Below, piece by piece: positions 7,240 through 13,150 of a stretch of DNA of 13,150 nucleotides (its first letter is position 1; each line of letters opens with the position of its first letter). Source of the stretch: Flavobacteriales bacterium (lineage in GTDB: Bacteria; Bacteroidota; Bacteroidia; Flavobacteriales; Flavobacteriaceae); NCBI GenBank assembly GCA_027033875.1, contig JALVKK010000134.1, positions 1-13,150 on the forward strand, read 5' to 3'. The notes under the pieces are model-generated. The model was given only the letters and a program-made list of their open reading frames with translations, was not told where the DNA came from and did not search any database. The translations under genes were made by a program, and so were the position numbers.

Positions 7240-9027
7240 TTAAGCCTTAGTATCAAACCAATGCCTGATAATTTCAGCTTTATGTTTACCGGCTACATCT
7301 ATCAATTCTTGCAATGATGCCGATTTAATACGTTTTACCGATTTGAAATGTTTCAACAAACTCAATACGGTTTTATTGCCGATGCCCGGAATTTGCTCCA
7401 ATTCGGAATATAAAGTATTGGTCAAGCGTTTTTTTCGATGAAATGTAATGCCGAAACGATGGGCTTCATCACGTGCTTTTTGTATGACACGCAAGGTCTC
7501 CGATTTTTTATCTAAATATAAAGGCACAGGATCATTGGGATAGTATATTTCTTCCAATCGTTTGGCAATACCTATAATGGATATTTTTCCGTAAAGACCC
7601 AGTTTTTTCAAACTTTTGACAGCAGCAGACAATTGTCCTTTACCACCATCGACTATTATCAATTGCGGCAAAGGAGATTTTTCATCCAGTAAACGCTTAT
7701 AACGACGTCCGATAATTTCACTCATTGAAGCAAAGTCGTCCGGACCTGCTACGGTTTTGATATTAAAATGACGATAATCTTTTTTACTGGGCTTGCCGTT
7801 TTTAAAAACCACACAAGCTGCCACAGGGTCAGTACCTTGCATATTGGAATTATCAAAACATTCAATATGACGCGGTTCTTCAGGTAAACGCAAATCTTTT
7901 TGCATCTGTTGCATCAAACGATTGACGTGCTTATCGGGATCGGTAAGTTGCAATTGTTTGATTTTTTCCAGCCTGTAATAAACGGCATTGCGTTTGGAGA
8001 GTTCCAACAAACGTTTTTTATCACCTTTTTGCGGAATACTTTGTTTAATATCTTTGAGGTGTTCCAAAGCATAAGGCACAAAAATTTCATTAGAATCTAA
8101 CTCAAAACGCTTACGCATTTCTACAATAGCCATTTCGAGCAATTCTTCGTCTGTTTCGTCCAGTTTCTTTTTTAGTTCAAGTGTATGTGAGCGAATAATA
8201 GCTCCATGACCAACTTGCAAAAAATTGACATAAGCATACGTAATATCCGAAACAATATTGTAAACCTCCACATTGTCAATAGCCGGATTGACAACGGTCG
8301 AACGGGCTTGATAATTCTCCAAAGAAGCTAATTTTTCTTTGATTGCCTGTGCTTTTTCAAATTCGAGATTGGCGGCATATTTTTGCATCAAATCTTTAAA
8401 ATACTTTAATGCCGGCTTAAAATCACCTTTTATAATACGTCTTATTTGCTTGATATCCTGCAAATAATCCGTTTCCGTTTGCAAACCTACACAAGGCGCT
8501 TTGCACAAACCTATATGATAATCAAGACAAACTTCAAATTTGCCCGCTTCAATATTTTCAGTAGTAAGTTTTAATTTGCAACTCCTAACCGGATAAAGAT
8601 GATGAATCAAATCAAGTAAGGTACGGGCAGTCTTTACCGACGGATAAGGACCGTAGTATTCCGAACCGTCCTTAATCAAATTGCGCGTTAAAAAAACCCT
8701 CGGAAAAGCTTCTTTTTTGATACAAATCCAAGGATATGTCTTATCATCTTTAAGTAAGACATTATATTTAGGTTGGTATTTTTTGATTAAGATATTTTCG
8801 AGCAGCAAAGCATCGGTTTCAGTTTCTACGACTATATGTTCAATACGGACTATTTTCTCAACCAGCATTTTGGTCTTGCCTGATTGATTTTTTGAGAAAT
8901 AAGAACTAACCCGTTTTTTTAAATTCTTTGCTTTTCCAATATATAAAATAACATCTTGTTTATCAACGAATTGATAAACACCCGGACTATTTGGCAAGGT
9001 CTTTGTTATCCTTTGAAGTGCTTGCAA
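7240..9027 (-). CDS. uvrC: excinuclease ABC subunit C, probable TTG start
   Basis: UvrC makes both incisions around a lesion after loading by UvrA and UvrB in nucleotide excision repair. The 595 residues follow the normal order. A GIY-YIG nuclease domain spans about 14-95 (G-V-Y-Q-F, I-L-Y-I-G-K, with Y29 and E77). A four-Cys cluster at C150, C167, C175 and C179 matches the proposed Fe-S site. A UVR motif (UvrB contact) lies at about 203-238. The RNase H-like nuclease domain has D392 in F-D-N-S-N-M-Q-G, D460 in I-V-D-G-G-K-G-Q and H523. A C-terminal helix-hairpin-helix includes I-P-G-I-G-N-K at 546-552. The start codon is TTG at 9027-9025: there is no in-frame ATG between it and the upstream stop, and the next Met is residue 53, inside the nuclease domain. 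Homologues usually have about ten residues before L-P-x-x-P-G-V-Y, which fits this TTG. It is divergent from the secreted-protein cluster. Confidence 0.93.
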   Translation of the reverse strand: MQALQRITKTLPNSPGVYQFVDKQDVILYIGKAKNLKKRVSSYFSKNQSGKTKMLVEKIVRIEHIVVETETDALLLENILIKKYQPKYNVLLKDDKTYPWICIKKEAFPRVFLTRNLIKDGSEYYGPYPSVKTARTLLDLIHHLYPVRSCKLKLTTENIEAGKFEVCLDYHIGLCKAPCVGLQTETDYLQDIKQIRRIIKGDFKPALKYFKDLMQKYAANLEFEKAQAIKEKLASLENYQARSTVVNPAIDNVEVYNIVSDITYAYVNFLQVGHGAIIRSHTLELKKKLDETDEELLEMAIVEMRKRFELDSNEIFVPYALEHLKDIKQSIPQKGDKKRLLELSKRNAVYYRLEKIKQLQLTDPDKHVNRLMQQMQKDLRLPEEPRHIECFDNSNMQGTDPVAACVVFKNGKPSKKDYRHFNIKTVAGPDDFASMSEIIGRRYKRLLDEKSPLPQLIIVDGGKGQLSAAVKSLKKLGLYGKISIIGIAKRLEEIYYPNDPVPLYLDKKSETLRVIQKARDEAHRFGITFHRKKRLTNTLYSELEQIPGIGNKTVLSLLKHFKSVKRIKSASLQELIDVAGKHKAEIIRHWFDTKA

Positions 9028-9050
9028 TTGGATATTTTTTTTTGAACTGA

Positions 9051-9082
9051 TAAAGATATTATAAAATTAAGTAACTTTGCAA
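9051..9082 (-). promoter_or_regulatory. possible uvrC promoter
   Basis: On the minus strand, TTG (9080-9082) is followed by 21 nt and TATCTTTA (9051-9058), a one-mismatch match to TAnnTTTG. The implied leader is about 17-20 nt to the TTG start at 9027. Its -33 element sits immediately next to the -7 box of the divergent gene, so the two promoters overlap. Confidence 0.35.
9072..9079 (+). promoter_or_regulatory. -7 box of the secreted-protein cluster
   Basis: TAACTTTG is an exact TAnnTTTG match, 29 nt upstream of the ATG at 9108, implying a leader of about 22 nt. The nearest upstream TTG (9042-9044) is 27 nt away, longer than usual. It probably drives all three downstream genes. Confidence 0.55.
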
Positions 9083-9107
9083 ATACACCAAAAAACAAAT
9101 CCGAAAT

Positions 9108-9890
9108 ATGAATAAAATATATTTTTTATTATTTAGTATTTTATTTTTTGCACCGGCACAAGCTCAATTTGACGACGAAATGCCAAAATCGGCATTATAC
9201 GACAATGCGGTTGATATACAGATATACACCCAAATGGTTGCCAAAGATAAATTGTATTTAATCCACAATCTCAAAAAAGAACAAGCCGGAAAAGAATTGG
9301 ATTATGCCATGGCGATGATTTCCGAAAATCTGAGTAATCTCGATTTGAATGAAAATAATTTGAATATAGTTTCCATGCTCAAAAAAATAAAAGAAGTTTG
9401 GTTTAAATTGAACAATAAATTGACGCAAAACCTTACCCCCAAAGAATTTACAAATCTGTTTTTTGAAATCAATACGTTTGACCGATTGATATCGGATTTG
9501 ATAAGTAAAATGCGTGAAATATATTCGTTATCCGGCAAGAATGTCGAAAGCTATGATAATATTCAAAATTTACGACAATTGACTCAAAAAATCAATTTGA
9601 GTTATTATGCCAATTATCTGGGCTTAAGTAAAAGTTTTCAACACGAATACCAAAAAAATATCGAAAGTGTAAATACTTTTTTAAAATCAAAAAGTAACAA
9701 ATTCTTAAATGACCCCTTAGCCGGAAAAATTTTTTCCGATATAATAGTTGATTGGAACTTTTTGAAAGCTAATTTATTAAACCAAAATTCTAAAAATCCG
9801 AAGACGGTTTTCAGTTTGGTAACCACCATGGATTTTAAGCTGAAAAATATAAAAAACAATTATACCAAAACATGGATTAAACAATTTTAA
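9108..9890 (+). CDS. secreted PilJ-like helical protein, first of three
   Basis: This is a 260-residue exported protein of unknown function. Residues 1-19 are a signal peptide ending A-Q-A before Q20. The mature part is almost wholly helical with no membrane segment. I read two copies of one unit. T-Q at 41-42 (T-Q-M-V-A-K-D-K-L-Y) recurs as T-Q at 159-160 (R-Q-L-T-Q-K-I-N-L-S-Y-Y), and W98 recurs as W216, both 118 residues apart. The second unit resembles the RMLSQ-containing helix of the PilJ/NarX N-terminal sensor domain (R-Q-x-M-L-S-Q-R-I-A-K). That domain normally senses small ligands in chemotaxis or nitrate signalling, but here it stands alone with no transmembrane or signalling part. 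The domain assignment is my inference from this motif and helix pattern. It is the first gene behind a -7 box, divergent from uvrC, and 25 nt ahead of a related gene. Confidence 0.75.
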   Translation: MNKIYFLLFSILFFAPAQAQFDDEMPKSALYDNAVDIQIYTQMVAKDKLYLIHNLKKEQAGKELDYAMAMISENLSNLDLNENNLNIVSMLKKIKEVWFKLNNKLTQNLTPKEFTNLFFEINTFDRLISDLISKMREIYSLSGKNVESYDNIQNLRQLTQKINLSYYANYLGLSKSFQHEYQKNIESVNTFLKSKSNKFLNDPLAGKIFSDIIVDWNFLKANLLNQNSKNPKTVFSLVTTMDFKLKNIKNNYTKTWIKQF

Positions 9891-9915
9891 TCAAATTGTA
9901 ATAAAATCATTGCTT

Positions 9916-10707
9916 ATGAAACTCCGTTATATCTTATTTATCTTATTTGTCGGTGCAAATACTCTGCAAGGAATTGCGCAAATAAACGATAATCCCATCG
10001 ATATATTAAGTGAAAAATTGGCTCAAAACGAATTGTTATCAAATCGTTTATTAAAGAATTTTGTTTTTATCAAAACTAATACTTTTAAGAAAAAAGCCAT
10101 GGCCGACATGGATAAAAGTATAGCTTTATTTGATGATAATTTGTCTTATATCATTTTGCATCTACCATACAAAAATAAAGTAAAAGAAGATTTTTTAAAA
10201 CTTCAAAATTTTTGGAACATTTACCGTATCAACATCACCGATTTTGACAAGGACAATTACACCGCCTTGATTGAAAAAACTCGCCGGCTCAATAAGTATA
10301 TTAAACAACTTAACAAAGATGTACTCGATAGACATCCGGAATTTTCAAAAAACAAAAAAAGCATTGAAATGGCACAACTGGCTCTTAATAACGGTAAGAA
10401 TGCCGATGCCATAGCTGCCGTTTATGTACTGAAGAACGCCTTAAATATTGAAGATGCTGATTCTTATTTCAAATATGATTTGGGAAGTATGAATAAAAAT
10501 TTGAAAAAAATAAGTAAGTTTAAAATCTTAAACCCAAAAGCAAAAGATCTGGCAATCGACTTAAAAACCACTTTGGAATCTATCACTATTTTATTGAAAA
10601 AAGAAAAATTTAATCCGAAAATGATGTACGCTTATGATGATTCATTTACAAGAAAAACTTTTAAATTGTTGAAGTATATCATTCAAACGATTAATCAAAA
10701 AAAATAA
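9916..10707 (+). CDS. secreted PilJ-like helical protein, second of three
   Basis: This is a 263-residue exported protein, probably a diverged paralogue of its two neighbours. The ATG at 9916 is chosen over a TTG two codons upstream because it puts the basic K-L-R directly before the hydrophobic core of the signal peptide, which ends G-I-A before Q22. Residues 39-48 (E-L-L-S-N-R-L-L-K-N) closely mimic the PilJ-type M-L-S-Q-R-I-A-K helix, with Asn for the Gln. They are followed by M-D-K-S-I-A-L-F-D-D-N-L, the next helix of that domain. W100 aligns with W98 of both neighbours. The second half is more degenerate: the Trp expected near 216 is missing, leaving D215-L-K, though N-L at 75-76 recurs at 195-196. 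The protein is Lys-rich and almost entirely helical. No catalytic motif is seen. The 25-nt and 55-nt gaps on either side suggest one operon. Confidence 0.72.
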   Translation: MKLRYILFILFVGANTLQGIAQINDNPIDILSEKLAQNELLSNRLLKNFVFIKTNTFKKKAMADMDKSIALFDDNLSYIILHLPYKNKVKEDFLKLQNFWNIYRINITDFDKDNYTALIEKTRRLNKYIKQLNKDVLDRHPEFSKNKKSIEMAQLALNNGKNADAIAAVYVLKNALNIEDADSYFKYDLGSMNKNLKKISKFKILNPKAKDLAIDLKTTLESITILLKKEKFNPKMMYAYDDSFTRKTFKLLKYIIQTINQKK

Positions 10708-10762
10708 AATTAATATCCTATAAGTTTTATTTTTCAGACAATGATATAAAAAACACAAACCG

Positions 10763-11560
10763 ATGAAACATTATTTTTACATATTTTTATTCTACTTTTT
10801 GTGGCAACCGGCGATACATGCACAATACGATGAAATGCTAGATGTCAGTGATGCCTTGCAAAGTGCATTGGATGTTAGAACCGCAGCAGTCAAAATCGTT
10901 AAAGATTATTTGTATCGCGGCTTAAAAATCAATTATGTCGCAAAAGAAAACGATGAAAATTTATCAAACGGTGAGTTTAGTTTGCTTCGATTGGAAATAT
11001 ATGCCAAAGATCATTCCGAAATACAAGATGAGGTTGATAAATTGACCGGTAAATGGAAAAAATTGAGAACTTTGGCTATTCAAAAACCTATTAAAAATAA
11101 AATGCACGGATTGCTTAAAACTCTGAAATCATTCTTACAAACAACAAATAATTTGATTGATCAAATCAATCAATCCGAAAAAATTTCGACTCTCAAATAC
11201 CAAAAAGCTGCTAACAATATGGAACTTCTGGCACAACAATTGGCTTTTTTATACGGTCTGAAAGTTGCAGGTATTAAAGATACCGCTATCGAACGAGATA
11301 TCGAACAATGTAAAAATGATTTTCAAAAAGATTTAGACCAAACATTCTTTTCCGGTGAAAATACCATCAATATTTCCGAAGAACTCAAATCCATTCAAGC
11401 CGATTGGCAAATGACTAAAATGAGCACCAAAAACCTCGGTAGTGATCGCGCTCTAAATACTATCTACGTACTAATGGACAAAATCAGTGCAGCAGCACGT
11501 AAATCGGCTATTCTTTATCAGGAAAAAGTTAAAGAAGAGTTGAAGAAGAAAAATCGTTAG
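10763..11560 (+). CDS. secreted PilJ-like helical protein, third of three
   Basis: This is a 265-residue exported protein and last of the tandem set. The signal peptide spans 1-20, ending I-H-A before Q21. The mature region is helical, with W98 (W-K-K-L-R) and W215 (D-W-Q-M-T-K) at the same places as in the first paralogue, giving the same internal period of about 117-118 residues. The second unit, L-L-A-Q-Q-L-A-F-L-Y-G-L at 155-166, recalls the R-M-L-S-Q-R-I-A-K-x-Y-L helix of PilJ/NarX-type sensor domains. The first unit keeps K-I-V-K-D-Y-L at 44-50. The very C-terminus is strongly basic (K-E-E-L-K-K-K-N-R). No lipobox, membrane anchor or sorting domain is present, so a soluble periplasmic or secreted protein is expected. 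Its stop lies about 70 nt before a strong terminator. Function is unknown; the domain assignment is inference. Confidence 0.73.
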   Translation: MKHYFYIFLFYFLWQPAIHAQYDEMLDVSDALQSALDVRTAAVKIVKDYLYRGLKINYVAKENDENLSNGEFSLLRLEIYAKDHSEIQDEVDKLTGKWKKLRTLAIQKPIKNKMHGLLKTLKSFLQTTNNLIDQINQSEKISTLKYQKAANNMELLAQQLAFLYGLKVAGIKDTAIERDIEQCKNDFQKDLDQTFFSGENTINISEELKSIQADWQMTKMSTKNLGSDRALNTIYVLMDKISAAARKSAILYQEKVKEELKKKNR

Positions 11561-11571
11561 TAGATAAGCGA

Positions 11572-11585
11572 GAAAGTGGAAAGTG
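11572..11585. repeat. heptamer repeat (gaaagtg x2)
   Basis: Two exact copies of gaaagtg at 11572-11578 and 11579-11585 lie just after the third secreted-protein gene. The reverse complement, cactttc, belongs to the same heptamer family as the repeat upstream of gyrB. It is short, so chance is possible. Confidence 0.4.
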
Positions 11586-11629
11586 CGAAGTATCTTGTAA
11601 GCAATATCTAAAAATATACAGATTTTAAC

Positions 11630-11671
11630 AAAACAACCGCCAGCGAGCTTTTGCTCGCTGGCGGTTGTTTT
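11630..11671. terminator. strong bidirectional terminator
   Basis: A perfect 19-bp inverted repeat (arms 11630-11648 and 11653-11671, right arm gctcgctggcggttgtttt) closes on a TTTT loop. The GC-rich core sits inside A-rich left and T-rich right ends, so each strand ends its hairpin with a T-run. It lies between two convergent stop codons (11560 and 11682) and should terminate both the secreted-protein cluster and the receptor/lipoprotein transcript. Confidence 0.93.
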
Positions 11672-11681
11672 GGTTGCCTTC

Positions 11682-12428
11682 TTACTGTTGATACGTAATT
11701 TTTGTTTTACTGCAACCGTTAATTTCAAAATCCTTGCTCGCACCGGTAACCGGTGTACCGTTTTCTACTTTTTTGGCAGAAATAACGATATAATATTCCG
11801 TACCGTTTTGTAGCTCGGAAACCGGACGCATCCAGCCGTTGCTACCATCCAGCGTAATGGTAAACGAATTTTGTGACTTGTCAATCATCGGGACCTTAAA
11901 ATAGGGTTTGTTGTTTGCCATATCCAAATCGGTCATTTTGATACAATAAAAATCCGCTTCGGGTGAAGCCGTCCAAGTGACATCAATGGTTTGCGGTGTT
12001 GTATCGTCATGATAGACATAAGAAATCATTGGCACGGTCGTATCAGCGCCTTCCAGTACATCAGTTACTGTTTTGACATACCCATCGCTGAATTTTAAAG
12101 TAAACGTATAAGTTCCGGCAGGTGGTGGTGTGTTACCGACCGTACCGCCTGCTGTCAAGATACCATCTCCTGCCCAAAAACTATGTAAATCATAGACCGT
12201 ACCATCAGGTCCTTTAACACTACTACCGTCTTCAACGATATCTTCTGCACCGGCAAAGAAAACCGGAACGTATTTGGTATTGCCCATCATTTTCATTTTT
12301 TTGGCTATAACATCAGCATAGGCATCGTCGTGGGTGTTGACAGGTTCGTCATCATCTGTACTACAAGCCGTTAAAGTTACTAAGCCGGTTAATATGAATA
12401 AGTATAATATTTTATTGATTGTTTTCAT
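11682..12428 (-). CDS. outer-membrane lipoprotein, probably surface-exposed
   Basis: This 248-residue lipoprotein of unknown function sits downstream of a TonB-dependent receptor gene on the same strand. The signal peptide ends L-T-A with lipidated C22. The residues straight after it, S-T-D-D-D-E, fit the acidic lipoprotein export signal described in Flavobacteriia and Capnocytophaga, which sends lipoproteins to the cell surface. The rest looks beta-rich. A first region at about 70-125 includes G-T-Y-T-F-T-L-K-F. A fibronectin-III-like region at about 140-236 includes D-V-T-W-T-A-S-P, then L-Q-N-G-T-E-Y-Y-I-V-I-S-A-K-K. Cysteines at 162 and 239 could form a disulphide. A Met-rich patch K-K-M-K-M-M lies at 43-48. 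It is not recognisably SusD or HmuY. Context suggests it serves the adjacent receptor as a surface partner. No promoter is seen in the 78-nt gap, so it is probably co-transcribed. The strong terminator lies just past its stop. Confidence 0.82.
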   Translation of the reverse strand: MKTINKILYLFILTGLVTLTACSTDDDEPVNTHDDAYADVIAKKMKMMGNTKYVPVFFAGAEDIVEDGSSVKGPDGTVYDLHSFWAGDGILTAGGTVGNTPPPAGTYTFTLKFSDGYVKTVTDVLEGADTTVPMISYVYHDDTTPQTIDVTWTASPEADFYCIKMTDLDMANNKPYFKVPMIDKSQNSFTITLDGSNGWMRPVSELQNGTEYYIVISAKKVENGTPVTGASKDFEINGCSKTKITYQQ

Positions 12429-12470
12429 TTTTAATTTGTTTTTAATTGTTAGTAATTATTTTTTTCTATC

Positions 12471-12503
12471 AGACCTATCAGGTCTTAAAGACCTAACAGG
12501 TTT
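12471..12503. repeat. REP-like palindrome between receptor and lipoprotein genes
   Basis: This 33-nt element is built from two diverged copies of a 15-nt unit, each nearly its own palindrome: agacctatcaggtct (12471-12485) and agacctaacaggttt (12489-12503), separated by taa. The inner arms aggtct/agacct pair perfectly across the taa, and the whole folds as a 15-bp stem with three mismatches. On the minus (coding) strand no T-run follows, so it is not a typical terminator. It more likely is a dispersed repeat or an mRNA-stabilising or attenuating stem inside the operon. Confidence 0.7.
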
Positions 12504-12506
12504 AGG

Positions 12507-13150
12507 TTAAAATTTGTATTTCAAAAACACACTGTAACTACGTCCGGGTTCGTAAATACGACGACCTGTCAGATCATCAGCATTCACAAAACCGAAGTTT
12601 AAGTGATTGTAATAGGCTTCGTTCGTCAAATTAAGAACTGCGCCCCCAACAGATAAGCCCTTATAAGGTTTCCAACCCAAACGTAAATCTATGGTATTGT
12701 GTCCGGGCGTTTCTGTTTCCAAGAAACTCGATGCATAATCGGTTTGTGCAGCAACCAACGCACCACGAACATCTACCCGGTAGGTGCCGGTATCATATTT
12801 CACTTCCAAATGGGCATTGGGCGGTGCGACTTGTGCCAAAGGCTCATCTAAAGTAATGTCATAAGCTTTGGTCAATGCCATATCGGCTTTAATCAACCAA
12901 CGATCAGTCAGTTGGTAAGCTACATACGAATCAAAACCGTATTGATAAGCATCGACATTTCTAAACACTTTGGGGGGCTTTGGCGGTGCGCCGCAGCTTC
13001 CTACCGATGAGGTCAGCGCCGGTGTTAAAACAGGCGTGATATAGTCTTGAAAATAGGAATAAAAGATGCTACCACCGGCTTGGAATTTTGTCCATTTTCT
13101 TTGAACCGATACTTCCACCTGATTATTGATTTCCGGTTTCAAATTAGGAT
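12507..13150 (-). CDS. TonB-dependent outer-membrane receptor, C-terminal part
   Basis: This is the C-terminal part, about 214 residues, of a TonB-dependent receptor; the gene runs off the right edge. The frame is still open at 13150, where it reads N-L-K-P-E, a common TonB-receptor barrel motif, so any start inside the window is false. Alternating beta strands fill the segment. Near the end come V-L-N-L-T-N-E-A-Y-Y-N-H-L-N, then R-I-Y-E-P-G-R-S-Y and the terminal aromatic of L-K-Y-K-F, the outer-membrane beta-barrel signature. The P-L-A-Q-V-A-P-P and L-V-A-A-Q stretches plus Y-N-H-L-N recall copper-type receptors (OprC/NosA), an assignment from memory that I hold weakly; siderophore, haem or cobalamin receptors share some of these. 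A likely outer loop carries C-G-A-P-P-K-P-P-K. It is upstream of the lipoprotein gene, 78 nt away, probably in one operon. Confidence 0.88.
   Translation of the reverse strand, partial: PNLKPEINNQVEVSVQRKWTKFQAGGSIFYSYFQDYITPVLTPALTSSVGSCGAPPKPPKVFRNVDAYQYGFDSYVAYQLTDRWLIKADMALTKAYDITLDEPLAQVAPPNAHLEVKYDTGTYRVDVRGALVAAQTDYASSFLETETPGHNTIDLRLGWKPYKGLSVGGAVLNLTNEAYYNHLNFGFVNADDLTGRRIYEPGRSYSVFLKYKF

Noticed and set aside
9881..9899. 7-bp inverted repeat overlapping the stop codon of the first secreted-protein gene
   Set aside because: The stem is purely AT apart from one pair, has no T-run behind it, and the next gene follows closely; not credible as a terminator.
10721..10728. TAAGTTTT as a separate -7 box for the third secreted-protein gene
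   Set aside because: It misses the final G and no TTG lies at a suitable distance upstream; an operon with the preceding genes is simpler.
12972..12977. Run of six G (six C on the coding strand) in the TonB receptor gene, a possible phase-variation tract
   Set aside because: Six bases is short for slippage-driven switching and the frame is intact; it simply encodes the Pro-rich loop.

Overview
The window looks like an AT-rich chromosomal segment from a member of Bacteroidota, most likely class Flavobacteriia. Several independent signs agree. Start codons lack Shine-Dalgarno-like sequences. TAnnTTTG-type -7 boxes precede three genes. Four of four type-I signal peptides have Gln at the inferred first mature position. 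A lipoprotein carries an acidic tract just after its lipidated Cys. There is also a TonB-dependent receptor, and gyrB is followed by a SUI1/YciH gene. No phage, IS, tRNA, rRNA or CRISPR signal was seen.

Layout, left to right. A short 14-nt tandem repeat (1-40) abuts an MFS transporter gene (48-1274, +). A secreted M1-family metallopeptidase follows (1409-3691, +) with its own promoter. Then comes gyrB (3785-5734, +), followed after 6 nt by a SUI1/eIF1-like gene (5741-6097, +). This run converges on a minus-strand pair: a trans-polyprenyl diphosphate synthase (6190-7164) and, upstream of it, uvrC (7240-9027), which appears to start at TTG. uvrC is divergent from a same-strand cluster of three secreted proteins of 260, 263 and 265 aa (9108-9890, 9916-10707, 10763-11560). 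These three look like diverged paralogues. Each seems to be a double helical-bundle domain resembling the PilJ/NarX-type N-terminal sensor domain. They end at a perfect 19-bp bidirectional terminator hairpin (11630-11671). Beyond it, on the minus strand, are a probably surface-exposed lipoprotein (11682-12428) and the C-terminal part of a TonB-dependent receptor (12507-13150, running off the right edge). A palindromic repeat lies between these two.

Most of the window is housekeeping: DNA topology, nucleotide excision repair, isoprenoid chain synthesis and translation initiation. The accessory material is the secreted triplet and the receptor/lipoprotein pair. The triplet is the best candidate for something undescribed: stand-alone periplasmic copies of a domain normally found as the sensor part of a signalling protein, duplicated inside each protein and again across the genes. 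The receptor/lipoprotein pair looks like an outer-membrane uptake unit. Its C-terminus recalls copper-type (OprC/NosA-like) receptors, but that rests on memory of the family and is weak.
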